From Akebia trifoliata (lineage: Eukaryota > Streptophyta > Magnoliopsida > Ranunculales > Lardizabalaceae), in contig CM030714.1 of assembly GCA_017979445.1 (NCBI GenBank), positions 13,759,892 to 13,823,891 of the forward strand: a DNA stretch of 64,000 nt, read 5' to 3'. The notes under the pieces were generated by a model, which searched no databases, was not told where the DNA came from, and was given only the letters and a program-made list of their open reading frames with translations. The position numbers were made by a program, and so were the translations under genes. Below are positions 47,601-57,895 of the stretch, one piece after another (position 1 is the first letter of the stretch; each line of letters starts with the position of its first letter).

Positions 47601-48121
47601 TATTAGTAGGAATTGTTTGTAGACCTACTGGGTAACCATTGTTACTCACCCTTTCCTTCCATTTTTTTTTAGTTGTAGAGCCTTCAGTTGGCGCAGCGGG
47701 TGCTGAGCTATTAGCCGAGGAACACCTGGTCGGTCAGATCGACGACCAGAGTCCGTTGCCCGGTGAGCAACACGACTACTTCTACTAGGAGTCTGTTCAT
47801 CCTAGGGGGTGTACATGGTATTTTAGGACCGAGTGCTAGGTCTATGTTAGAGTGAGGATAGACTTTGTAATCCTGTATAACTTTATACCTTTTTGCGCAA
47901 CTCTGGTCTTGCTTATTTTGTTGTTCATAAAATCTATTGTCTTTCGTTCATTAGTCATTGTGGATTCGTTGCTTTATACAGGATTGTTTGGTATTGTTTA
48001 TCAGGTTTGAGTTCCGTGAAACGCTAACATAAACAGAGGAGACCATGCCGAAATTTCGAGGCGCCACCTAGTGCCTCAAGGCAGTATTGGGATTTGTGTT
48101 AGCGTTTGGCGGGGCGCTACA
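44641..48121 (+). mobile_element. Large solo-LTR-like element C, 3.5 kb, nested in B
   Basis: The ends are TGTAACACCCCG and GGGGCGCTACA, with flanks TATCG and TATCC. A TATA box TATAAAAG lies at 45060-45067, followed by a CT-rich leader. No gag or pol is present. It includes hairpin-forming repeats at 45782-45974 and a 3' region with CTACTGGGTAACC and TACTCACCC, phrases I associate with long plant gypsy LTRs. Confidence 0.65.
45782..45974. repeat. Two ~80-bp direct repeats with short palindromes
   Basis: The units at 45782-45858 and 45896-45974 each contain a GTCGG/CCGAC hairpin, TGTCGGTTCCACCGACA and CTGCCACCGAC. The hairpin at 45813-45837 has an 11-bp perfect stem (ATTCTGTCGGT) and a TCC loop. 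Confidence 0.85.
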
Positions 48122-49375
48122 TATCCTTTTTCCTTCAAAGAGGACTTTTGCATTGAAAGATTAATTTTCGATGTTTTGGGATGTTGTGAAATCAATTTTT
48201 TTGTAAAGAATTTAATGGGAGTATCAGTTTGTATCACTTATGGATTTTTGGTATAAAATGGTCGTGGATCCTATGAGGGCATTTTTATAATTTTGTTGAA
48301 TTTTGTGAGAATTGGTGAAACGGTTTGTTTGGTTTTAATTTGTAGTTTTATGTGTTTGAAAGAGTTTTCCTAAACATAATGTAGGCTCTAAGGATGTTTT
48401 GATATCTAGGGTATTTTGATAATTTGATCATTTTTTAGTGATTTTTCTCGTAAAACTTCTTTTAGTCTGAAGAATGATGATTTCTACGTTTTGAGTCATA
48501 TTTTTCTAGCGTAGCGTGGTTTCTAAAGTTTTACTTGCTTGAAATACCTCATTCAAAGTTTTGAAACATATTTAGTAACAAATAAAAAACATTGGAATAT
48601 TCATCCATCATTGAGACCCGTCACAATCGAGTTGACGAGTTTATTAATCAGGCAAGTGTGAAAATGGGGTGTCTACAGTCCCACTTAAGTAAATGGGCCA
48701 CCTCTTAAAATTTGGCCCGTGGGCTTAATTAATTTATTTGTTTAAAAAAATTTAATTTGATTTATTAAGATTTTATTTTACGTTAATTAATGTTTTAATT
48801 ATTAATTTCAAAATTTTAAATTTTAAAGTTGAAAAATTATTGTTTTGCCCTCAAAAAGGCTTTTGAGTTGAGATGTTGTTTTTCGACGTTTTAGAATCAA
48901 ATTTTTGTAAGAAATTTAATGAGATTATTGGTTTGTGTCACTTCTGTGTTTTTGACGTAAAATGATTGTGGACTCTATGAGGGGCATTTTAGTAATTTTG
49001 TGAAAATTAGTGAAACAATTTATCTGATTTTAATTTGTTATTTTATATGTTCGAAAGAATTTTTCTAAGCATAATGTAGGCTTTAGGGATGTTTTAATGT
49101 CAGGGGTATTTTGATAATTTAATCACTTTTTTAGTGATTTTTACTCGTAAAGCTTCTTCTTGTCTCAACATGATGATTTCTATGTTTTTTATTCATATTT
49201 CCTAGCGTAGCATGATTTTTAATTTTATTTGCATGAAATATCTCATCCGAGCTTGGAAAACACATTTAGTAACAAATAAAAGCTTTAGAATATTCATCCA
49301 TCATCGGGAATCATTGCAATCGAGTTGATGAATTGGTTAATCAGACGAATGCAAAAATGAGGTGTCCACAACATT

Positions 49376-50285
49376 ATTCTTATTTTTATACTTGACTGTT
49401 AATCAAAGGAAAATACTTAAATTTGTACTCTCATTTTTATCAAATCAATAAAATCATTTGTAATTCACGAATCTCGATGTAGATTTATGAAATTTATGGT
49501 CGAAAATATATCTTCACCAAAATGTGAATTCCAATTAACAAGAAACACAAAATGTCTTATCAAGAATGTGATTGCAAAAACCTTCAATAGAACTCCCCTT
49601 TTGGGTTGCCAGTAGCAATCTTGAAATTGTGAATAAGACTTCACAAATCCGGTAACACTCTTTCAAAGTTGCAATTGAATCGCCAAGAAATCGAGCTTTA
49701 AATAACTTTAAAAGTGGGATTGGTTTTCCCACTTTTCATTTTGTCTTTGTTGCTATATAGAGGGTAGATCAGGGGCGAATTTACAGTAGGGGCACTTGTC
49801 CCCACAAAATTTTTGAAAATTGTATTGTCCCATTGATATTTAGGTATATTTTGAGTTTGCCCTCTATGTTTGTCCCCTGCGTAAGAAAATTTATGGCAAT
49901 TGCCCCCCACCCTTTTCAATTATTTTAGTTTATTATTAACCTAGGTGTGTTGAAGGGTCAACCCAAATTGTAAAACCATTTAACATGAGCTCAACTCAAC
50001 CCAACCATCGGGTTAGAGCTAATTAACCCAAGCTCAACCCAAGACTGAGCTTCTAAAATTGGGCTGAGCTTAGGTTAGCTTAAATTAAGTTATTTTGATG
50101 GTTTGGGCTCATTGAGAAAGTCTAATTTCATTTTGATCAACACATAAATTTTATTTTATATCTTAAAAAATAAAATCACTAATAAATAAATTTTCACACA
50201 ATCTCCAAATCCATTAATTTTTATATTATAAATTTTTTTTCTTAGTTTTACAGATATATTTAGGAAGAGAAAACTAATATTTAAG

Positions 50286-50333
<48 letters not shown>
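49376..50333. other. TE relics, no gene
   Basis: The segment 49767-49915 has GGGGCGAATTTACAG and TTGCCCCCCACCC, an old repeat. From 49940 to about 50862 repeated AGCTCAACTC/AACCCAA motifs resemble hAT subterminal DNA. A (TA)n tract lies at 50287-50331. Confidence 0.35.
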
Positions 50334-50334
<1 letters not shown>

Positions 50335-50675
50335 GGTCACGTTCAATGGTTAACTTTTTGGCAAAACATTTTTCAAAACATGAGTTAGAAGTTTTGGAAT
50401 GGGCTGATTTTTGGTGAGGATGATCTCTACGGTGAGGAGATCATCATCATCAAAAATCAGCCCATTCCAAAACTTCTAACCCCATCAAAAATAGTATACA
50501 AAAAATGGACGGTCCACGATTTTTCAACTTGTAAACATGAGTTAGAAGTTTTGGAATAGGCTGATTTTTGGTGAGGATGATCTCCTCACCGTAGAGATCA
50601 TCCTCACCAAAAATCAGCCCATTCCAAAACTTTTAACTCATGTTTTGAAAAATGTTTTGCCATTGAACGCTACCC
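50334..50675 (-). mobile_element. Palindromic MITE, type D, reverse
   Basis: The left end is GGGTCACGTTCAATGGTTAA and the right end GCCATTGAACGCTACCC, with the full core in reverse orientation. It is set in a long TA tract. Confidence 0.88.
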
Positions 50676-50866
50676 ATATATATATGTAAATATATAGCAT
50701 TGGGTTCGGTTACCCGGAGCTTCAACCTTGAGCTCAACTCGAATTCAATTAGAGTAAAAATTTCCTAGCATAAGCTCAACTCATTTTCCATATAACCCAA
50801 CTCAGGCTCGCCCGTCAATCAGTTTGAGTTCAGGTTAGCAAGCTCAAGTTACAGCCTAGATAGAAC

Positions 50867-51035
50867 CGTGATAATATGATGCTCTCCTCTAACAAACGCC
50901 CTCTTACACCCCCATCACAGAATCGTAGATCATTTGCCTTGGGATACATAGGAAAAAAGATTTATGATTCTATGTATCCCAAGGCAAATGATCTACAGTT
51001 TTGTGATAGGGGTGTAGGGGCATCATATTATCACG
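50867..51035. repeat. Long foldback, 169 bp
   Basis: The arms pair from CGTGATAATATGATGC inward, and closely at CCCATCACAGAATCGTAGAT through CATTTGCCTTGGGATACATA. The loop is about 20 bp. It resembles a MITE or hairpin-RNA locus. A related degraded segment lies at 51480-51650. Confidence 0.8.
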
Positions 51036-52201
51036 ACTCAGTTAGATAATGTGTGAGCCACTGGTGTTTTCCAACATTGATTATGCTATTTTGATGTTAG
51101 CCCCCCTCAATTTTTTAATGGAGACGTTTTCCAACATTGAATATTTGAGACCCCCCTATGCACTCAAAGTGATAACATGCCGTCTCAATTTTTAGTAGAT
51201 ACTTGAGATACCCCTATGTTTAGAAACTAGAGACATGCAGCCCCCTCCCATAGCTTAGGTGTTCTCTCATTACCAACCGACCCAAGTGCCATCCGCCTCT
51301 ATGAAAAACCCTTGAAGTTTCTCTTTAAAACCACTAATCTTCCAACTTACCTTAGAGAGCAAATATAATTTGGCCTCTCTTAAAAACAAAAAATCAAAAA
51401 AACAAAAAAAAACAAAAGTAGAGCCTAGATAATGACTCATTAGGTGGCACATTCAAATGACTCCATGACGTGGATAAATTCGAGAATTGTAGATCTGTAC
51501 ATCTCTGGATACACAATTCTCTCGAGATGCATTTTTTATGAAAAGTGTAATTATGTATCCCGAGGCATTCAGATTTACGATATCCAAACTTGTCATACCG
51601 TGAAGTCATTTGATTTTGAATATGCCATTTGGCGAGTCATATTATCACGACCCATAAGAAAATCCTGGCTCCGTCCCGGTAGAGCAAGAGTAGTCCAAGA
51701 AAAACCCTCTTGTAGGACCCACCTCATAATGAGGAAATAGAATTTGAAGGTCTGGGTCAGGGATAAAAAATGTTATTAGATCATCCATCGAGTAATTCGT
51801 CCATTATTGGATTTAATTGGCTTGTCCCGATTTGGAGCATAGTTTTGAAACTCGTATGAGTCGATTCAAAATTCAGTCGAGTCAACCAACTCATTTGAGG
51901 TTTACAACTAATTTGAACAGACTCATTGTGTCAACTCGTTCAAATCATTACTAGGAAACCGCCGAGTTAATTTAGAAAGTCAAAATTCGGTAATCATTCT
52001 TGCACTGGAGTACAAGGTTGATAATCAATTATCAACCCCTTAAATGATTACGAGGGATGTTAATGGTATTTAGTATTATTTATTAATTAATTATTTTGAA
52101 AATAAAAATAAAAGAAATAAATTTATTTTTAAATCACATTAACAAGAATTTCGGGCTAATCATCTATACAAACCCATCTTACAATAATAAAAAACTTGTA
52201 A
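51036..52201. other. Decayed repeats, no gene
   Basis: TTTTCCAACATTGA is repeated at 51068 and 51128. The segment 51480-51650 shares GTATCCC(A/G)AGGCA and ATATTATCACGAC with the foldback at 50867. No coding sequence is supported. Confidence 0.35.
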
Positions 52202-52210
52202 TTATTTAAA

Positions 52211-52578
52211 GGAAAATGTTCAGCACCAAACATTTTGGCAAAACATTTTTCAAAACATGGGTTAGAAGTTTTAGAATGAGTTGATTTTTGGTGAGGATGA
52301 TCTCTACGGTGAGGAGATCATCATCACCAAAAATCAGCCCATTCCAAAACTTCTAACCCCATAAAAAATGGTTTACAAAAAATGGACGGTCCATGATTTT
52401 TCAACTTGTAAACATGGGGCTAGAAGTTTTGGAATGGGCTGATTTTTGATGAGGATGATCTTCTCACCGTAGAGATCATCCTCACCAAAAATCAACCCAT
52501 TCCAAAACTTCTAACCCATGCAGGACAAAAATGATTAACTAAAATGTTGGTCAAAATGTTTGGTGCTGAACGGGACCC
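52211..52578 (-). mobile_element. Palindromic MITE, type K, with 9-bp duplication
   Basis: The left end is GGAAAATGTTCAGCACCAAA and the right end TTTGGTGCTGAACGGGACCC. A perfect 9-bp duplication TTATTTAAA lies at 52202-52210 and 52579-52587. The core is in reverse orientation. It is the second independent insertion showing 9-bp duplications in this family. Confidence 0.92.
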
Positions 52579-52699
52579 TTATTTAAAAGGTTGATATCTA
52601 TGGGTCATATAAAAACATGCAATCCTAATTGTTAAAACTGAATTCCAATGGTTGATATATATCCTTGGGATATGTGTTTTTATCTTGGGAGTCAAAATT

Positions 52700-52985
52700 T
52701 TTTTATATGACTTAAAAGTTTCGGATTGGAGTGATCACTATGATGAGAAAATAATTCTCACAAAAAATCAATTTAATCTAAAACTTTAATTCCATCAAAA
52801 GCGATTTACAAATTAATGATAAAAATCGATGGTCCATAATTTTAAACCACTTTTGATAGGGTTAGAAATTTCATATTAGACTGATATTTTGTAAGGATGA
52901 TCTCCTCATCATATAGATCATTCTCACAGACAATAAACCCAATTAGAAACTTCTAAATCATAATATAGGACAAAAGTGTTTAACC
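52700..52985. mobile_element. Degenerate palindromic MITE core
   Basis: It retains AAAAGTTTCGGATTGGAGTG, a spacer with CATCAAAAGCGATTTACAAA and hairpin 2 (AAGGATGATCTCCTCATCAT). The ends are not resolved. Confidence 0.6.
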
Positions 52986-53249
52986 GAGATGACTCATATA
53001 AGCCAACAGGATGAGTCAATGCAAAATACCAGATTTTAGACATGGTTTTAAAATCGAGTATCACATCTCATTTCGCGGCCAACCAAAACAAAGTTGATTC
53101 ATCCAAGCAACTCTTCGAAGATGAGTTAAACTATTTAAATTATTTATATTTAAATATCTGTACTTATTTTTTAAATATAAAGTAGAATTAGGGAAAAAAG
53201 AGTTTAATTAGTTGATAGTCAAAAAAAAATCTTATATTTTCTCAGATAA

Positions 53250-53650
53250 CAAACAGTTCAAGGGCCATATGAAAAAACATTGGTTTTTCAAAATATGGGT
53301 TAGAGGTTTTGGATTGAGCTGATTTTTTGCGAGGATGGTCACTATGATGAGAAGATCATCCTCACAAAAAATTAGCTCAATCAGAAATTTCTAAATCCAT
53401 CAAAAGTGATTTACAAATTATTGACAAAAATTGACAAAAAATCGACGATCCACATTCTAAATCACTTTTAATGGGGTTAGAAGTTTCAGATTGGACTAAT
53501 TTTTTTTCAGAATGATCTTCCCATTATAGAGATCATCCTCACAAAAAATCAGCTCAATCTGAAACTTCTAACCCATATTTTGAAAATTTATTAATGTTAC
53601 ATTATTTTTACATATGTTTTCTCATATGTCCCTTGAACCTGACCCTACCC
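53250..53650 (-). mobile_element. Palindromic MITE, type L
   Basis: The ends share GTTCAAGGG(C/A)CATATGA(A/G)AAAAC. The right end runs on to AACCTGACCCTACCC, while the left outer bases are eroded. It has both hairpins and a reverse spacer. Confidence 0.75.
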
Positions 53651-53665
53651 TATATATATATATAT

Positions 53666-54046
53666 GGGTCCCGTTCGCCACCCTTAGTTTTACCACACAC
53701 TTTAACAAACGCGTTTTGTCTTACATGGGTTAGAAGTTTCGGAATGAGCTGATTTTTGGTGAGGATGATCTCTATGGTGAGGAGATCATCCTCACCAAAA
53801 ATCAGCTCATTCCAAAACTTCTAACCCCATCAAAATTGATTTACAAAAAATGGACGGTCCACAATTTTTCAACGTGTAAACATGGGGCTAAACATTTCGG
53901 AATGGGCTGATTTTTGGGGAGGATGATCTTCTAATCATAGAGATCATCCTCACCAAAAATCAGCTCATTCCAAAACTTCTAACCCATGTAGGACAAAAAA
54001 CGTTTGTTAAAGTGTGTGGTAAAACTTAGGGTGCTGAACATTTCCC
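53666..54046 (-). mobile_element. Palindromic MITE, type A, in the WRKY upstream region
   Basis: It starts GGGTCCCGTTCGCCACCC and ends GCTGAACATTTCCC, with the complete core and TA tracts on both sides. It ends 530 bp upstream of the WRKY start codon. Confidence 0.88.
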
Positions 54047-54291
54047 TATATATATATATATATATAGGGTAGCGGAGAATTCACATTGAACACCTCACCT
54101 AATATTCTCCAAAGACTGGAATGAGTTGCCGAGTGGCCGAGTTTTAGAACTCTTGTTTGGAGAATTTGACGAGTCAGCAAGTTTGAAGGGTCAGCACTTG
54201 GAAGTTGGACCTCTCAATATCACACTCAATCTAGTACTCTATGACCAAAGACTGGTCTCTGTGGAAAAAAAAAAAATAACTCGCTTTCTTC

Positions 54292-54350
54292 AGTCAAACT
54301 TTCTTCCATTCAAAAGGTTTTCCCTTAAATAAAGAACCCTCACCCTTTCT
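54292..54350 (+). promoter_or_regulatory. WRKY: WRKY gene promoter motifs
   Basis: A W-box TTGACT lies on the minus strand at 54292-54297 and a TATA-like TTAAATAAA at 54325-54333, followed by a CT-rich leader (about 54340-54420). A W-box close to the start would fit auto- or cross-regulation by WRKY proteins. This is inferred from motif and position only. Confidence 0.4.
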
Positions 54351-54576
54351 CCTCCTCAAGCTCTCTGACCTACTTTCTCTGTTTAAACTTCTCCCTCTCT
54401 TTCTCTCTGTTTTCAGCTTCAATCATTCAAAAACACAAGTACCCAATTCAAATTTTCATTACCTCTACCTTCAAATTTTCTCGACTTATTTCCTGATTTG
54501 GAATTTTGGAACTAATTTGCAGCCGAAACCGCGATTCTTATCTGTTCCAAGTTACAATTTTTGTGGAACTTTATAA

Positions 54577-57148
54577 ATGGAGGTGAACGAGAATTGGGAG
54601 CGAAAGCCATTGATAAATGAGCTAATTCAAGGGAGACAGCTAGTGCAACAACTTCGGATCCATCTCAACCCTTCTTCTCCGATTGGAGAATTACTAATCG
54701 AAAAGATATTATCTTCATTCGATAACACCCTTTCGATGATTCATAAGAACGGACTCGATGAATTGTTCAAGCCAACAGGACCCACAATTGGCATGTTGGA
54801 GTCCCCACTTTCAAGTCCCCAAAGTGATGATACCGATCGCGGTGACACATCCAAGAAAAGGTATGGAATTCATGTTATCGGAAATACAAGTTGAGAAACA
54901 TTTTACTTCGTTTTCTATGGAACTAAATTTTTATTGAAATTTCAAAACCACATTGTTTTTAACTTGTTTGCTGCATCTTGTAGGAAGACGCCATCGCAAT
55001 GGACTGAACAAATACAAGTTTGCTCGGGGCCAGGGCTTGAAGGACCTCTTGAAGATGGATTTAGTTGGAGGAAATATGGGCAGAAAGACATTCTTGGAGC
55101 CAAGTATCCTAGGTGAGAGAACTAGAAAAGAAAAAGAGATACACAAATACGGTTCGAAATTCGTTGACTTAGTCTAAAATACACAAAATTCCATCTATTA
55201 TTAATAAACATTAAATGCCTCTGACATGCTATCTTTTGGATTTCATGTTTTAATAAGTCAAGATTTTGTGTTTTTCACGAGTCAACGGATCTCAACCCTC
55301 TAAATAAATTAATTGTGTTTGCCATATATCTCATGCTCCTCTTTTGATCTAATATGAAGCACTACTTTGAATTTATATACATACATACATACATCTTGGT
55401 ATTTGTATTGGACTACTATCTCCATGTGTGTTGGATTACTATCTCGATGGGAGAATACTTTTAGGGATTCTCAATAATATGATTCACTAGAAAATTTTGC
55501 ACAATCCATATAAGACCAATACCCATGTCTAGTAAATTTGTGTTTAGGTAATTATAAAAGAACTCCACGCATTAATAAGGGAAACCCACATCATAGTCGA
55601 ATTATTTTGTCTTATCTGAATTAGAAGTTTCGGAATGAGTTGACTTTTGATGAGGATTTTAGAACTTTTAAACTCCTATAAGATAAAATAATTCAGTTAT
55701 AGTGTGAGTTGTCCTTATTAATTCGTGGAGTGTTTTCATAATTATTCTTTTGTGTTTTATTTTATTTCATCTCAATAGTATTGTTTTAGCTTTAGAAAAG
55801 TCCATCTCTTTATGAGTGTCTATTCAATGGGATGACTCAAAGAAAAGATACTTTTATAGAGACCAATAAAAATGCCACAAACAATTTCAATACGGTTTCG
55901 AGGAGGATAAGTTTTCTTAGTGTGATTATTAGATATAAATAAAAATGGAAGTTAAAAAGTGATTATGTGTCAGCATTTGATTGGTCTTTGTTCAAGTAAC
56001 ATTAAGGGAATCACTCAATTAAATATTTTTTTCTTTTGGAGCAAAAATTGAGAGAAATGTGTCTTTGTAGTCCCTTTAATTGAGAGCGATTGTTACTAAA
56101 CAACATCTATATATCAGTTAAGTTTTACCTATCAAGCCATGACTCTGAAGTCCCTTCCTTTGATGACCATAAGATCATCTGCACACACATATAATAAATA
56201 TATTGTATGAGTTTAGGTACAATTTGATGAACTTACATTTATGCCCATGAATTGATTGTTGGTTCAGAAAAGGATAAATAAGTAAATAGCAATTGTGATT
56301 ATATAATATATAACCATTATTTAAAATCCCCAACGTGACTGTGTGGTTGATACCCATTTTGGTTAAAAAATATAGGTATATGACTCTTTTGGTAAATATT
56401 TTAAACATGTGGGCTGGGTCAGTAATCTTGGCTTCATACATATATATATATATATACATGTAACATTTCAAAAGTTTTGGTGAGATTAGCTTATTCTCTT
56501 CTCTAATTAGATGTGTTTTATACTTGCAGAGGCTATTATCGATGCACATATCGTAATGTTCAAGGGTGTTTGGCTACAAAGCAAGTACAAAGATCCGAGA
56601 ACAACCCATCGATGTTCGATGTGACTTATCGAGGAAGACACACCTGCATCCAAACATTCCCCCAAACTCGGCCAACCCAAAACCCAAATCAAGAAGATCA
56701 AAAACAAAAACAAAAACAAAAACAAGAACAAGAACAACAAAAGCAAAAACAAACACAAGAAACACTCTTGAATTTTAAAACTGGCCTCGAATTCAGAAAA
56801 TTCGAAAACTTTGACACCCTAGAGCCAAATTCCTTCACTTTTCCTTCTTCATCAATTGAAGGTGTGAAGATTGATAAAAATCACGTATTTTCATCATCGA
56901 TGCTTGATAACAATTTTATGGGTAGTTTTTCTCCACCATTTATATCTCCAGCTACATCGGAATCACAATGCAAGATGAATGGTTTTGGAGGTAGATTGAA
57001 TTTGCAAACTTCAGAGTCTGATCATACTGAGATAATATCAGCCACTACTTCGTCCTCGAATTCTCCCATTGTGGACTTGGGTTTCACGCTTGATTCATTC
57101 GCATTTGACCCGAATTTCCAATTTTGCAATTCAGACTTCTTCAATTAA
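54577..57148 (+). CDS. WRKY: WRKY transcription factor, group III (WRKY41/53-like), complete
   Basis: This nuclear transcription factor would bind W-boxes; group III members act in defence, salicylate response and senescence. Exons 54577-54860, 54984-55112 and 56530-57148 have GT/AG borders and join to 1032 bp, 343 residues. The N-terminus (MEVNENWERKPLINELIQGR, then LRIHLNPSS) matches the helical leader of WRKY41/53-type proteins. Exon 2 holds EDGFSWRKYGQKDILGAKYPR; the second intron splits the Arg codon after AG, the conserved R-type WRKY intron. The zinc finger is C-X7-C-X23-H-X-C (YRCTYRNVQGC, ending GRHTC), diagnostic of group III. A Gln/Lys-rich tract encoded by CAAAAA repeats (about 56697-56760) follows the domain, then an acidic Ser-rich tail ending FQFCNSDFFN. 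Intron 2 (1417 bp) carries a type J MITE and a TA tract. No disruption is seen. Confidence 0.95.
55377..55395. repeat. (ATAC)n tract in WRKY intron 2
   Basis: About five units of ATAC. Confidence 0.8.
55556..55738. mobile_element. Short type J palindromic MITE in WRKY intron 2
   Basis: The terminal repeats (ACTCCACG(C/A)ATTAATAAGG) match type J. The core is reduced to one partial hairpin arm (CGGAATGAGTTGACTTTTG). The flanks share TAATTAT (55549-55555 and 55739-55745), possibly the remains of a 9-bp duplication. Confidence 0.7.
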
Positions 57149-57236
57149 CTTCAAAATAATGGAAAATTGTTGAAATGCAAGTTCAACTCTCCTAATTAGG
57201 CTGCTCTAGAGACTTCGGGTTGGTTAACAATAGAGT

Positions 57237-57242
57237 AATAAA
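57237..57242 (+). terminator. Poly(A) signal of the WRKY gene
   Basis: AATAAA lies 89 bp after the stop codon and is followed by T-rich sequence. Likely but unproven. Confidence 0.5.
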
Positions 57243-57471
57243 CTAGGTTGGAAGAAATTAAGATGTAACAATTTTTGTTTTATTTGCAATTGTATTTAGC
57301 TCTTGGTCGTCTGTAACGTATCGGGTGATCTTAATTTTATTTTGCTTTCGTTGATTAACGTTTATAATGTAAAAGGCAAGTAAGGTACTTTGCATGAACT
57401 TCTATCTAGCATTTTATTAAAAACGACATCAATGATCATAACTACCTTAACACTCAAAAAAAAAGTTGTAC

Positions 57472-57895
57472 TAGGGGTGGATAAAGCCCGTGAGCCCAAA
57501 TCAAGGCACATATTCCTCTTTGCTCCGGGCCTAGACCATTTGCAAGCCTAGCGTGAATCCAACCATATCAATAAGCCCAGCCCAATAACCCCTTCCCTTT
57601 CGTAATTAATTTTGATTTTATTTTTTAGAAATGGACCCCCTCCTACATTGATTTATAAGTTTTGTAATTCAATTGTAAACAATGTTAATGTTTGTTTTTT
57701 TTTTTTTTTTTTTAAAGTTTTTTTAAATTTAATAAAGATGGCCCTAAGTGGGTCTGACCTGAAGCTTTACTCAAAGCCAACTTTGGATTAGCTCCAGAAG
57801 TCTGGCCCAATATTGGAACTTGAATAGAGATCAAGCCTTAAATTCAGTCCGATTTTGTTTAGGCCCAAGTAAGCCCGGACTGATTTACACCCCTA
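57472..57895. mobile_element. hAT-like MITE, 424 bp
   Basis: The ends are TAGGGGTGGATAAA and, reversed, TAGGGGTGTAAATC. AGCCC(A/G) motifs recur inside. The flanks AGTTGTAC and AGCTCTAT agree at only 5 of 8 positions, so the duplication is decayed. The TAGGGGTG ends are shared with 15666-16584. Confidence 0.6.

Larger units (their letters stand above)
43725..48677 (+). mobile_element. Solo LTR B (same family), nested in A and interrupted by C
   Basis: It begins TGAAAGCGCCCTCGATCC and ends GGGGTGTCTACA. The flanks are GCCCA on the left and GTCCCA on the right, consistent with a 5-bp duplication carrying one inserted base. It is interrupted at 44641 by element C. Without C it is about 1.47 kb, close to the 1.6 kb relative at 60940. 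Confidence 0.8.
42872..49370 (+). mobile_element. Solo LTR A, interrupted by nested LTR B
   Basis: The LTR begins TGAAAACATCCTCGATTTG at 42872 and ends GGTGTCCACA at 49370. A perfect 5-bp duplication ACATT lies on both sides (42867-42871 and 49371-49375). It contains GGAGTCGCCACCTAATTT and GGTATTAGGTACCAATCCCG. It is split at 43724/48678 by LTR B. No internal retroelement coding sequence is present, so it is a solo LTR. Confidence 0.85.

Noticed and set aside
49940..50862. Possible complete hAT element with CTAGG ends
   Set aside because: Subterminal motifs fit, but the flanks do not give an 8-bp duplication and the ends match only weakly.
51840..51960. Possible further copy of the CATGGTTTTTAAA hAT family
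   Set aside because: AGTTTTGAAACTCGTATGAG resembles the family end, but no matching second end or duplication was found.
54126..54332. 68-residue ORF just upstream of the WRKY gene
   Set aside because: It overlaps the TATA-like motif and has no domain; the real start is at 54577.
56507..56758. Antisense ORF rich in Leu/Phe opposite WRKY exon 3
   Set aside because: It is the shadow of the CAAAAA repeat; the sense frame has the zinc finger and correct splicing.
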